In this document: positions 28,478-39,594 of the stretch, piece by piece
Numbering within the stretch: the first letter of the stretch is position 1
Layout of the letters: every line of letters begins with the position of its first letter
Assembly (NCBI GenBank): GCA_018136815.1
Contig: CM030935.1
Coordinates: 4,568,159-4,632,158 of the forward strand
Direction of reading: 5' to 3'
DNA length: 64,000 nucleotides
From: Isochrysis galbana
Lineage: Eukaryota; Haptophyta; Isochrysidales; Isochrysidaceae
Position numbers and translations under genes: made by a program
The notes under the pieces: model-generated
What the model saw: only the letters and a program-made list of their open reading frames with translations
What the model was told of the DNA's origin: nothing
Database searches by the model: none

Positions 28478-31400
28478 ATGGCCGCCGGCCGCGCCGCCTC
28501 CCTCTCCCCCTCGCTCCCCCTGCTGCTAGCTGCGGCGGCAGCCGGCGCGGCGCTAGCGCTCATGCTTGAGCGCACACGCTCACGACGCCTTGCCGGCCTT
28601 CTTGCCCGCCTAGAGCCTCTCCTACAACAGAGAGAGAGATTTGAGCGCTCAGCGCCAACGGAAAGCGGAACTCCGCAAACTGCCGCCGCCTCCCCTCCCT
28701 CAGCGCGTGAGGACGAGGCGGCGGCGGCGGCCGCCTCGCTCATTGGGATGCCTGTGACGCAATCCATCCACGCCGCCGAAACTGTCTCGCTGAGCAGCAT
28801 GCCCTTAGCACCAGCGAGAAGAGAAGGAGGTGGAGGAGAAGGAGGAGAAGGGGAGGCTACAGCTAGGGCTAGGGCTAGGGCTAGGGCTGGGACTGAGGCT
28901 TGGAATGGGTCCTGGGCCGGGTCTGGGGTCGGGGTTAGGACTGGGGCTGGGGCGGCGAGGAGCCCGGCGGGCTCAGCGAATGCGACGAGCCCAGTCAGCT
29001 CTGTTCCGGGCACACCGCCTGGCACACCCGCCTTGCATGGGATCCGGCCGCTGCTGATGCACTCAATCGACGATGGAGGCAACGGAGAGCAGGTGTGCGA
29101 GAGCGGAGAAGGCCATGCAGTGTGATCCGCGGCCCATCACGGCCCAGATCCTGCAGCTCGACTCCCGTGAGCCGTCCGCTGAGCGCTGGAAGCGGCCGGC
29201 AGGGAGGAGGGATAGTGGATTGTATGCAGGCGGAGAGGTAAGAGAGGGGGGAGGGAGGGGAGACGGAGAGGAGGTATAGCGGCATCACACATAAGAGAGA
29301 TCTAGCAGTTCTCTTCTCCGAGAGAGGGGAACCCGTCGCGAGAGATCGAGAGAGAGGAACTTCCCTTGAGACGCCTCGACTCCACGCCCACAACCTCCCA
29401 CGCAGGTCAAATCGCGCGGCTACTCGATGGTCCTCCCGCGCAACAGCTCGCATACTGCACTCCACAGGCTGGGCGGCCTCCCGCTCGGCCTTGCCGGCGC
29501 CTTTGGCAACGCGAATGCCGCTCCTAGCACGGCGTGCACCTCCACAATTCCCTCTCGCCAGGGCTCGCATGCGTCGTCGCGCTCCGCCTTGAGAAGCGGC
29601 TCGCACCCCACTCTACATAACCTCTGCGCTTCGGTCACCAACGGCGCCTACCCCGGCGGCAGCTGGCAGAGCGCCGGCGCCGTGCTGACCAACGGGGGTG
29701 TGGGCTCGCGCGCCTCTACGCCCACGGACTCCCAGCTCGCCGAAAGTGCCGCCGCCTTACCGCCACCCAGCGGTTCTGGCATGCTACGCCCGCTCGCAGC
29801 CTCGTTGGTCGGCGGTATCTCGGCTGAAAGCTCCGAGCAGCTCGATGGTTGTGCGACCGAGGTCGAATCGCAGCCCACCATTGGCGCGGCCGCGTGCACC
29901 CCACTCGACCGCGTTGAGCCCGCCGTTTATGCGCCACTGCCTTTGCCGATGAAGCCCGCAGACGCAATGGCGGCGGCCGCCACTGAGATGTGGCGTGTGC
30001 CTTCTGGGGACGAGCAGTTCACGGATGCCCGCATGGGCGCGAGCGGCAGCGGCACTACCGGCCGAGCGGACATCGTCAGCGGCAGCGCCGAGAGTTGCGT
30101 TGGGGTGATGAGGGCTGCTCGTGGAGAAGCTGGCACACCACCATCCACCTTTGGTGGCACGGTGTGCGGAGCTATACCTGCAGCGCCCGCCTGCCCGACG
30201 GGGCCATCGACCGAGCGACAAACTAGCACGTCTGCGTCCATGCCGTCCCTCCCGAGCTGTGCGCCACCCGTGGAGAGTGCTCCGGTTCACGGCGCTTGCG
30301 GGTCGGGGCAGCGGGAGACGCCGAGCGCGCCCAACTCGCGCTGCGAAAGCATTTTACCTCTCAGCCGCCGGGGCTCTCGCGGCAACCTCATTCGTCACAA
30401 CAGCACGGGAAGCGCCGCGAGCTGGGACCGGGGCACCTGCGATGACCTCGCGGTCTCAAGTAAGGCCGGTCTCCAGCTCCTCAAGGCAACAGCCGACGAG
30501 GTGCGCCCAATCGGCAGCTGTTCGCGCCGATCGACGCGCGGCCTCTGCCCTCACGCTCCTCCCCTCCCACCTTACTGTCTGCCCTCTCTGCCCAATCCAT
30601 CAATCGGCCTCGTGCATGCAGGTCGAGCTGCAAGCTCCATCAGACAATTTCGTGATGAGCGCGCGCAAGGCGGAGACCCTCGTCCGCCTGATGTGGACGC
30701 GGCCGCCCTCCGCGTTCCTCCTCGTCAAGAAGCCAAATCAGCCCACCATCACGGACGCGATGCTTCAGATCGCTCTCTTCCTTAAGGTCCCTCACCGGCC
30801 CCCGCCCCATCACTCGCCGGTCTATCGCGTGACCTGCGGCAGCAGTCACCGGCCACTAAGCCTCGAGAGGCGCAAGGCGACTTGCACTCGCCCTATTTGT
30901 TCTGATGGGATGTTAGCATCTGTGGTCCGTGCGGCCCTACCCGATTTCTTGCTCCTTAATCCTCCGTTCGCCTTCCCTTGCCACAGGCGGAATCCGAGCG
31001 GCGTGCGGATCCTGACCACCCGCTCATGATCCTCGTCGAACCTTCCGTCTACAACGATCCTTGCTTCGCCAACACCCTGGCGGGCGCCTCACTCCGGCCC
31101 TTCCTCAAGACTTGGACGGATGTGGCCGCCCACACGACTGCCTATGGGGTACATGCCGCTCCACCCGCGGCCGCTTCCTCCGCGCCGCACTGCGAGTCGT
31201 GCACATCCGACCACAGCGAAGATGATGCTGACGAAACTCTCAGCCTCGACGCGGCGTTTGGCCGCCGCACACACGCCGAAGCCACGGTTCCAGTGACCGA
31301 CCTTGTGCCGCGCGAGAAGCTCGCCGAGGTCGTCGATGTGGTGGTTTGCCTTGGCGGAGACGGCACTCTCCTTTGGTCCGCTCGGGCAGCCTCTCAAAAG

Positions 31401-32602
31401 GGGGGTGGGTGGGTGGGCATGGGTCAGTGGGTGGGGTGGGTGGGTAGCATGGGGGGTAGCAAGAGAAGCGATCCCAAAGCACGCGCGCCCTCCATGGTGG
31501 CCCCTCATCGCGACCGGATTGCCCGGCCCCCCTCTGCATGGCGCATACCAGCCCGGCCGTCAATCTCCCACGCCTACATCGCCGTGTATCGCAGGGCCTC
31601 GTCGCTCTTTCCTCGCGCAATGCCTCCCGTCCTATCCTTCTCGATGGGCTCGCTCGGCTTCCTGACTCCCTTCAACTTTCGCGAGCATCCCAACCAGCTG
31701 CGGCAGCTCATTGAGGGCGGATGCCACCTCACTCCGCGCATGCGCCTCTCCTGTCGCATCATGCGGGCACACCGGCGCCGGGGGAGCAGCGTCCTTGGGA
31801 TCTGCCACGAGCAATACCGGGAGGGCGACGATCCCGCCAAAGCCTCCGGCTGTGCGCGGCAGTCTGCGTCGAGCGCAAGTCTGATGGGCGACGCGGGTGG
31901 GGACGACGGGCGTTGCGCCTGTGACCCGGAGTGGCTCGCGCTGAACGAGGTCGTCATCGATCGCGGTAACGCACCCTTCCTCGGTATGCTGGATATCTAC
32001 GTCGACGACCAGCTTATCACCACCGCACAGGTTAGCCCGGTTGCGCAATGTGCGCTGCGCACGCGCGTGTTGGTACGCGTGCGAGCGCCGCTCACGCCTG
32101 CCCGCACGCTCCTTCGCGCATGATGCAGGCTGACGGCATCATCATCGCCACGCCGACGGGCTCGACCGCCTATTCTCTCGCCGCAGGCGGCCCTCTCATC
32201 GCCCCCTCGAATCCGGCCATCTTGCTGACGCCAATCTGCCCCCACTCGCTCTCTTTCCGTCCAACTGTCTTGCCGGATTCCGTGGTGGTCAAGGCCCAGC
32301 TGCCCGCGCAAAGCCGGCAATCTTCGGCGCAGGTGCGCGCGCGCCCGGCGACGCCACCCCACCTACGGAGCCACCTCACTTCGGCTCCTCCTTACGTGCT
32401 CCCCACCTCGCCGTTACCGCTCCAGGTGAGCTTCGATGGCAAGTTTCCACAGAAGCTCTACCCGGGCGACTGCGTCGTCGTCTCGGCGTCCCACTGGCCC
32501 ATGCCCGGCGTTTGCGCTGTTGATCAGCATGCGGATTGGTTCAACTCGATACGAGGCAAGCTGCTATGGAACGTCCGCCAGATGCAAGGGACCGAGGAGT
32601 GA
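28478..32602 (+). CDS. NADK: NAD kinase with long N-terminal extension, seven exons
   Basis: Exons: 28478-29092, 29406-30452, 30622-30786, 30987-31375, 31595-32030, 32129-32332 and 32426-32602. All joins keep phase; the end of exon 2 is the least certain (30459 joined to 30635 is equally in frame). About 1,009 residues. NAD kinase phosphorylates NAD to NADP with ATP. The conserved part starts in exon 3 ([11 protein letters not shown]). The nucleotide motif [16 protein letters not shown] is formed exactly by joining exons 4 and 5 through a GTCCGC donor. Then come [27 protein letters not shown], the second motif [20 protein letters not shown] (exon 6) and [15 protein letters not shown] (exon 7). 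The first 550 residues are not typical: residues 10-30 are a hydrophobic segment ([20 protein letters not shown]), perhaps a signal anchor or targeting leader, and the rest is low-complexity Ser/Pro/Gly/Ala, including an Ala-Arg repeat. Confidence 0.92.
28857..28895 (+). repeat. GGGCTA hexanucleotide repeat inside NAD kinase exon 1
   Basis: Four to five units of GCTAGG encode alternating Ala-Arg residues, then grade into GGGGCT-type units. Confidence 0.85.
29188..29362. repeat. Intron 1 arm of the NAD kinase inverted repeat
   Basis: Reverse complement of 28158-28333. It occupies more than half of intron 1 (29093-29405). Confidence 0.93.
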
Positions 32603-34499
32603 TGGCGGCGCGCTTTGCTGGCCGAAGCGGTGCGCAAGGCTCAAGATCCGGGTCTCTCGCTGCGGGAGGGTCGCTATGGCCAGCGGTGGCACGCTCTCGG
32701 AACGAGTCGCTTGGCGCGCGTTTGGACCGCCCACCTCAATGAGCTTCTTAGCTGACTCTAGTCGCTGCGAGCTCTCCGCTCGGGATGCTTTAACTTTTTA
32801 AGGGCACGTTGGCAGCGCCGGACAGCGGCAACCTTGCAGCATTTCTGCCGTATTGCGCTGTCCTTTCAAGATACTGTGGTGATGAGCGTCTTGTCTCGCT
32901 CTGTCGTCTCATTCCCACGGACAAATTCTTGATGCTTTATTCTGGCATTGCTGCGAGCTCACAACGCATGTCCCATCCATGTTCGTTTACGTTCGCCGTT
33001 CGCATGCGATCGGCCATCGCCAAAATCCACATGATTGACCTCACTGTTTTCACGTCGCATGCGGCTCCAAGCCCCTTTGGTTGATAATGTCTTTGCGACA
33101 TGCGACAAATTCGCCCCGATGTCGTCCGGTGCATGCGCGTGCTGTTTGTACAACTACTTATCTCTTAATCTTGGCCGGCAAGGAGTCTAATTTGCAGAGC
33201 ATCGTTTTCCCTAGGTTCCAACGCACAACGTTCCCCTCGCCGGGAGCCTTTGACAGCAAGAGCGACTGGGCTATTATCCTAGCCAACCCCACTAGCTAAT
33301 TGGACACAACCTTTCAGTCGTGGACGGGGTAAAACAAACGACAAAGGTGCCCTCGCGATGATCATAAACCTGAGCCCCTAGTGGCACAAGTAGGCACAAG
33401 CACTGACGGACTGGAGGTTACGGATGGAACAGGAGGAACCGGATGGGGCGGAAGGTAGGCGGCAGAAGGCACGGCCTTTTGGGCATTGGCGGGTTGGACG
33501 GGCTGACCATCTTCCATGGTTGGAAGATGGATGGCGGGCAGTGGCGAGGACGGAGCGGACATAGCGGACAGCGAGTGTGAGTGGGTGAGTGAGTGGATTT
33601 GGTTGGTGTTGTAAGATTGCTTGTCACGACGGAGCGAGAGCGAGAGCGAGAACGAGGGAGCGAGGAGCGACTGGGGCGAGGGACGAGGGCGACAGAGGCC
33701 GACAGGGTACCAATCCGGCTAGTCCGAGAACAATCCGACACACGCACACTCGACTTTCACCCAACATTCCTCCACACTAACGTATCTTTCCCCACTTGGG
33801 AGCCTGCGGCGGCATTGGCATTGGGCGCGGCGCCCGTCGATGTCTCCTCCTCCTCCTCCTCCTCCATGAAGATGCGGCGACGGCGGACCATCGCTCGCCC
33901 CTCGCGCCGCGCTCCGCGCGGCCCCCCAAGTTTTGTTTCTTTCCAAGTGAAAGGCCCCAAATTTTGGTCAAAAATTTCGATTTCGATTGACCACCCAAAT
34001 TTGACAAAAAAATTTACAAAACTTACGTCAACCCCAACACTACCCGCCTGGCCCGGCGTCCGTCGTAGTGCACGCGGGCCCACCACCCATAGAGGGGGTA
34101 GCGGGAGCGGGGGTGAGAGTGCGGGGTTTAGGCGATGGCGTGTGCAATACCGGAGGGGTGTGAGTCAGTAGCAGCGTAGCGGGCACCTTGAAGAATATTT
34201 TTTTTAGGTGCATGGATGGCCGAAGCGGGTGGTCTTGGTTTACTCCTAGAACAGGATGTTCTACCATGCTCTACGTTCTAACGCTGTCGCCTACGCGTAT
34301 CAGGAGAGAGAGAGGAGGATTCTATTTTCTGAGTTCTCTCTCTTGAAGAGAGGCGGAGAGACTCCCCCCCCCCCCCCCCTTCCGCCTTTCTTTCTATCCC
34401 TTCCCCCCCTCATTTACTCTCTCTCCCCCCCTTGCCTCCCCCCCTTCCCATCCTCCCCTCCCTTCCCCCCCCCCCCCCCCCCCCGTCCAGCCTGCCCCA
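32603..34499. other. Intergenic, no gene recognised
   Basis: At about 33368 the word AACCTGAGCCCCTA matches one end of repeat family D. At 33857-33874 there is a short CTC triplet repeat. From 34365 to 34490 the DNA is C- and CT-rich and forms the leader or promoter side of the F-box gene. Open frames here have no domain. Confidence 0.4.
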
Positions 34500-36812
34500 A
34501 TGAGCCTGCCCTCTCTGCCTGCCGAGCTTCTCTCCTCGCTCTGCGCCCACCTGCCCCTCGAGAGCGTCGGACGACTCGCGTGTGTATGCCGAGAGATGCG
34601 GGACACTCTTGCCACAGACGACGCGTGGAGGCAGACGCTCGAGCTTCTAGGAGCGCCTGCCTGGCCAGCAGCGAGGCACGCGGTGCGCAGCCTCCTCACG
34701 CTCTCCGAGGCACAATGGAAGCTCGCTTGCCCCGCGGCGGCCGATGACGGAGGCGCACACCGGAAGGGGGAGGCCGGCGCTGCCTCACTTGAGTCGCTCG
34801 ACGGCTGCGACCCACCTCGCGCCAGGCAGCATTCGGCGTTTGTGAGCTGTTGCGGTGGCCAGTGCGTCGTGCTCTTTGGCGGCCAATTGTCGACACAAGT
34901 CCGCGAAGGGTACGGCGTAGTTGGCCAGACATTTGCGTACGACGTGTCGGGTCGCCGCTGGTATAGTGCGCCGAGCGGGCCGCACGTATCCCCTCGCGCG
35001 CGCACCTTCTCTGCCGACGATGGCGGTGCGCGCGTGCTACGCGACGCGGCGGGCACAGAGTGGCTCTGCATATTTGGCGGGCTCGTGTCCCATCCGGTCT
35101 TCCCGGGACGAGTGAGCTACAGGGACAACGAGACCTGGCTGCTCGGCCCGCTTGGTCCCGCGGCCACCGTCGCGAAGTGGCGCTGGGTGCAGATCCAGGA
35201 GGACGGGGCCGTGCAGTCTCCTGCACGACCACGGGCGCGATTCCATCACACGCTCACCACTGTACCAGGCGTGGGCGTCAACGATGGAGACAGGTTGTGG
35301 GTTTTTGGCGGCAATGACCGCAATTTGCAGCCAATATGCGAAGCCGCCTTCCTCACGCTCGATCCAGACATCGGCCGGCTGCTTGAGCGCAATCTCACAG
35401 TCGACGCTCCGGACAACTCCGCCATCCCCGACTCGGACGAGCCGCATGCGCACGACGACGGCGAGTTCCTAAGCGCTGTGGATCGGTTGGGGAGCTCCAC
35501 ACGGTGGTCCTTCCCGCTCTGGCCAGACGTGCCTGTGGACGACGTGTACCCTCCCCGTTGGCAGCCTCCGATCGAGGCGCGAGCCGATCATTCCGCGGCA
35601 TTCTGGCCAGCGGGGCGGCGGCTCATTGTGGTAGGTGGGCGGCACGGCTCTGATATGCCTGTGCAGCTCGATTGTCTCGCCATCGAAGTAGATCGCGCGG
35701 CGCGAAACGACAAGCCAAGGCAGCCTAATGACCCGTCCACTCAGTGGACTGATGAGGACGCCGCGCTCACACCGCTACCGTCGCTACCAACGGCTCGCGC
35801 GTGTGCCAGCCTCTCCATCTGCGGCGACTGGGCGATCCTCTGCGGGGGAATCACGCAGTCCCACTCGCGCCCCGAGTCTTACGTGCACGCCACAGACGTT
35901 CTCGTGCTCGACCTCGCCCATGCCGTCAGCCATGGCGACTCGGCAGTGCCTCGTGGACCCAGCGACACTGCAACGCTTTCGAGGAAGCCGAAGCGGAGCC
36001 AAGGGCGCTGGGCACAGCTCAACCTACAGCCGAGCGTGCCGCGTTGCAAGCCGTTTCTGGTGCCAATATTGGCCAGCCGCATGGTCTTAGTGCTCGGTGG
36101 ATACGAGTATAACGCGCCCGACCTTGATAGATATGGTGATCCGACGTCCGGCCATCTTGCACTGCATGAGACAGTTGGAGTTGCTTTGCCCAGTTGTATG
36201 CTCGGCCTTGCCCATCAACAACTTGCGCGCGCTCCATTGATGCCAAGCGCAGAGCTAGATTTGGTTGGCAGTCTATACGAGGATGATCAGCACGCACAAG
36301 GCACCGAGGAAGAGGAGGTCGCTAAGGCCCCGCTTCTCAAGGGTGGGAATGTACTCTCTTGCACCGCTGGCTTGCCCATTCATGGCGGCGCCTCTGACGA
36401 AGCTGTGGGGATGCGCAATCGCGCGATGATACTGCGCAGCTTCATTGTGAGTTCGAAGTCGCGTGCTTTAATTCACGGCCTGACCGGGTCCGCGGCGGCG
36501 CGCTTCAACGGCACGTTGTGCAATATCTTATCCAAGGTCCATGGGCCGAAGGACAACCAGCGACACCATGTGAGGTGTGAAGGAGGACAGCATGTAAAGA
36601 TCAAACCTCAGAATCTGGAGCCGAGCAAGAGCGAACACCCCTACTCCCTCGCCCTGCTGCCACTGGGCAGCCGGATGGCCATGGGCCCAGACGCACCGCT
36701 CTCGAACGTGCCGGCTATCCTCGCCGCCGATACCCGTTTCGACATTATTCACGTCATTGAGCTCGACCTGATGGCCTGGACCATGACTACTCGGGATCCA
36801 TTTGATGTCTAA
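34500..36812 (+). CDS. F-box/kelch-repeat protein
   Basis: Intronless, 770 residues. Residues 4-47 are an F-box (LPAELLSSLCAHLPLESVGR, LACVCREMRDTL, then W40). F-box proteins bind Skp1 and bring substrates to an SCF ubiquitin ligase. Residues of about 110-560 hold six kelch-like blades. Blade marks are CVVLFGGQLS with WYSAP; LCIFGGLVS with WVQIQ; RLWVFGGNDRN; RRLIVVGGRHGSD; WAILCGGITQSH with WAQLNLQP; and MVLVLGGYEYN. Together they would form a substrate-binding propeller. The C-terminal 200 residues are less ordered and have no recognised domain. The start is the first ATG after a long poly-C stretch and gives the F-box at the very N-terminus, as is common in the family. The target is unknown. 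Confidence 0.93.
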   Translation: MSLPSLPAELLSSLCAHLPLESVGRLACVCREMRDTLATDDAWRQTLELLGAPAWPAARHAVRSLLTLSEAQWKLACPAAADDGGAHRKGEAGAASLESLDGCDPPRARQHSAFVSCCGGQCVVLFGGQLSTQVREGYGVVGQTFAYDVSGRRWYSAPSGPHVSPRARTFSADDGGARVLRDAAGTEWLCIFGGLVSHPVFPGRVSYRDNETWLLGPLGPAATVAKWRWVQIQEDGAVQSPARPRARFHHTLTTVPGVGVNDGDRLWVFGGNDRNLQPICEAAFLTLDPDIGRLLERNLTVDAPDNSAIPDSDEPHAHDDGEFLSAVDRLGSSTRWSFPLWPDVPVDDVYPPRWQPPIEARADHSAAFWPAGRRLIVVGGRHGSDMPVQLDCLAIEVDRAARNDKPRQPNDPSTQWTDEDAALTPLPSLPTARACASLSICGDWAILCGGITQSHSRPESYVHATDVLVLDLAHAVSHGDSAVPRGPSDTATLSRKPKRSQGRWAQLNLQPSVPRCKPFLVPILASRMVLVLGGYEYNAPDLDRYGDPTSGHLALHETVGVALPSCMLGLAHQQLARAPLMPSAELDLVGSLYEDDQHAQGTEEEEVAKAPLLKGGNVLSCTAGLPIHGGASDEAVGMRNRAMILRSFIVSSKSRALIHGLTGSAAARFNGTLCNILSKVHGPKDNQRHHVRCEGGQHVKIKPQNLEPSKSEHPYSLALLPLGSRMAMGPDAPLSNVPAILAADTRFDIIHVIELDLMAWTMTTRDPFDV

Positions 36813-37700
36813 AGCCACCTTTCTTTTTGAGCATTTTGCATGCATGGCTGTCTTCTCTACCGCCTAAATCAGTGCGAGATGTGATGTAGTGCCATGTGGT
36901 GTGAAGATGCCGCACCGTAGTCCTCCAATGTCATACGATGCAAGTGTGAGGGAAGTGGGAGTAATCGTATGAATTGTGTGTGCGCGCCGTGGCTGTGTGG
37001 TTTGTGTTATGTTGTGGTTGCTGAAACATGTATTACCCGGGCGCCTTGACGAATTAGACTTGAAGGATAAGGGTTCAAGTAGCGGGGGAGAAACATCTGA
37101 AGATTCGGGGCTATACACCTACGAGCTACTAGATGTCTCGTATCCGTACTAATACCAATACCTCGCCACTGTCCGCACTGCCAACGTCCTAATCACCATT
37201 CACTCCAGTTCATTCGCCTTCCCCCCCGTTTTCCTTATTCTTTATGGGTTTCCGGGGTCCGGCCCAGGTGCGCTACCTTGGGCTTGGTTCAGAGAGTGGG
37301 GACCGGGCAGGCCATTTGGTGGTTCGTAGTTCTTGACACAAGAATTCTTGACGTCCCTTGCTAAAAGTTAGTGGCGTGTGTTGTTGATCCTAAGGGCGGT
37401 ATTGCTATTCTGTGTCTGTGTGTGCTCCCGTGGGTGTAAAAAAAATCTGAAGATTCAAGCTACTACTGCTAGCGACGTAGGACCCATCGCACTCACGATG
37501 CTATCACACGCCATCGCCTAAACCCCGGATGGGACAACAGGTACAAGGTCAACAGGTTTCGGGGGCCTATTCCTATTAAGAGGACCTATTGACAGGTCGC
37601 AATAGGTCCGTAACAGGTCAAAATAAAAGTCATTTTACTAATTTTATAGATGTATGAGTATGTGATGTATATTATGAATATGATTGGCTTCTGACTTCTG
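36813..37700. other. Intergenic
   Basis: AT-richer DNA without recognisable genes. From 37545 ACAGGT words begin to recur (see the cluster entry). Confidence 0.4.
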
Positions 37701-37870
37701 AGCTAAGTTACTAGGGAGAGGAAGGGATCCGAGATGATTTGGGCGTGGCTACGATAGCGGTACCTATGGTATAGGCCTATAGCCACGCGCGAGGCGAGAA
37801 TATTGAAAGGTTTTTTTTTACCTATTACCTATTAACAGCTAACAGGTCTGGTAGGCCTCTTGACAGCTAT
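37545..37870. repeat. AACAGGT/CCTATTA motif clusters around a family D remnant
   Basis: CAACAGGTTT, GACAGGTC, AATAGGTCC, AACAGGTCA and CCTATTAA-type words recur at 37545-37620 and again at 37822-37870. Between them, 37720-37815 matches family D (GGGCGTGGCTA, AGCCACGCGCGAGGCGAGAA and TATTGAAAGGTTTTTTT). Confidence 0.7.
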
Positions 37871-37879
37871 ATAAGTACA

Positions 37880-38745
37880 ACTTTTTAACACCGAGGGACT
37901 CGTATATGCACTTCAAACACATCCTACATAGGAGGATAGCCACGGCGAACAGATTCGCAGATGACCCGACGTGCCGCTTTTGCGGTATAGCCCCCGAAAG
38001 TTCCACGCACTTAGCCGTATGTATTGCGACGGAGCCCATCTTCGAATTCATAGAAGGACTCCTGGGGATCGTCCTTAGGCCGGGCTCTGAAGTAGCCCAA
38101 CGTCTCTTTTGCTACCAAGTGGACAGGCCTCACCCCTCCTCCGGATACTTGGGTATCCTGGCGTGGAGGTATGTCCTCACGGATTTCTACAACATCCAGT
38201 ACGGTAACGCGGACGGTAGGTCCGTTAGATCGATCCTTAGGGCAATTCTTACAAGGTACCACCTATTAGCAACGGCGAAGGTCGGTTTCTTTCAAAGGCT
38301 GAAGAAACAACGAAATAACATGGGGCTGCACGCCCCGAGTAACAAACATATTCGGAGAATGATAAGCCCTCTTTATATGGTGGACAAAGACTTTAACCTA
38401 GAAGTATCGGATGACCTCTTGCAGGCGGCAAGAGGCCTAGATATACGAAACATCACTTGAGATGGGTGAACCGCTATGGAAAGAATTTGAAGGAAAACGT
38501 TGCAGATCTTATGAGACACAAGGGAGAAATGAACTAGCCAAGCCCGAGCGAAAGATAAAGCCACAATCTCCCGACCCCTCCACTCCAACTCCTGGCCGAG
38601 GCAGTGCGCGCGGCCTCCCCGGAACCGGCTCTCCACTAAAGAGGGAACTGGGGAAGGGGGAGGGGGTTGTTAGGGGTTGAGGTTGGGTAGAAGGGAGGTC
38701 CACAAGCACACTGCCCCACGCCGCACGTGTAGCGGTGATTTTTAA
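37880..38745 (+). mobile_element. LINE ORF2 C-terminus and 3' end
   Basis: A 184-residue open frame (37906-38460) begins MHFKHILHRRIATANRFADD and contains the C-terminal zinc-binding motif CRFCGIAPESSTHLAVC. It continues through YLGILAWRYVLTDFYNIQYG to a stop after ARGLDIRNIT. The 3' untranslated part to about 38745 matches the other copies (20195-20465 inverted and 63385-63500 inverted). This is the best preserved of the ORF2 tails here. The 5' part is absent, as is usual for 5'-truncated LINE copies. Confidence 0.85.
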
Positions 38746-38907
38746 GAAGATTTTTTTTAATGGAAGTGCGAGTAGCCATGCCACCCCGCCTCCGGTACCA
38801 AATATCTTCTTTTTTTTGAACATGAGTAGCCTCGCACGTCTCCCCGCCGCCCCCGTGACCCTTGCTTCATGGGGGGGAGTCTGCTACGTTTGCATTCGCT
38901 GTGGATA

Positions 38908-39138
38908 ATCGCTTGGTCACGGTCCTGATGACAAAGACGACCACCGCCACGAGCGCGGCGACGACCCCAAGTGTGACCAACAAGGCGGTCAGCATTACTT
39001 TGTCGAAGATGAAGCGGAGGGCCAGCTGTGTTGGTGTTTCCACTCGGGCAAGGCGGCCGGCCTCTCCTACTTTATCTACACCGACCCGTCGGGTCGCATC
39101 TACCGCTCGCGCGTGCAGGTGGAGAGGCGCGCTCGCGT
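38908..39138 (+). pseudogene. Orphan exon of an unknown gene
   Basis: This frame has no Met but reads with strong coding character: a charged stretch (DDKDDHRHERGDDPK), then CDQQGGQHYFVEDEAEGQLC, WCFHSGKAAGLSYFIYTDPS and GRIYRSRVQVERR. It ends at a good donor (GTGAGT). No upstream start, and the downstream DNA runs into a repeat at about 39290. It looks like one exon of a host gene isolated by mobile-element insertions. I do not recognise the family. Confidence 0.45.
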
Positions 39139-39289
39139 GAGTTGGTGCTCGCTCTTCTTGACGACTTGTTGCGTACGGAGGGCTGCACGAGCGGGCGGCA
39201 TTCCCCGGCTGGTGCGGCGGCGGCGTGGAGGGTGTGCTCCTACGCCTCGGCGACGGCGACCATTTCCGCACGGCCGTCAGAGGCCTGAA

Positions 39290-39445
39290 ATCGGGTATTT
39301 TTCGAAAATTTTGCCGGAAGACCCCCGGTTTTTTTTGCTGATCTCCCATACCGGAACCTATAGGGAGCTTATTTAGGCCTTCGTTTGCCCATTACAGATG
39401 GTGCCCTTCGCACCCCCCTAGTGAGTGACCGGGCTATCAATAGCG
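39290..39445 (-). repeat. GCCCGGTCACTCACTA family, partial inverted copy
   Basis: Inverted relative to 45499-45660 and 57294-57480. Shared words are GAAATTTTCGAAAAATACC, GCAAAAAAAACCGG, AAATAAGCTCCCTATAGGTT and the end sequence TAGTGAGTGACCGGGCTA at 39420-39440. Confidence 0.8.
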
Positions 39446-39464
39446 CGATCCCGGAACTATATAT

Positions 39465-39590
39465 ATAAACCTTATAAACCTTTTAATAGTCTCACCGCAC
39501 ACGCGGCCGTGGACCCTCTACTTTCTACTCACGTAGGAAAACTTTCTACACCCCCATTCCCCCGGCCCTTCTCCCCCCGCCATAAGCCAT
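39465..39590 (-). repeat. Repeat family C, copy 2
   Basis: Inverted copy of 1245-1375; see that entry. It lies directly before the left target-site duplication of the ORF1-only element. Confidence 0.7.
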
Positions 39591-39594
39591 AAGG

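Noticed and set aside
34394-35232. Antisense frames under the F-box gene
   Set aside because: No domain, and the sense frame has F-box and kelch motifs.
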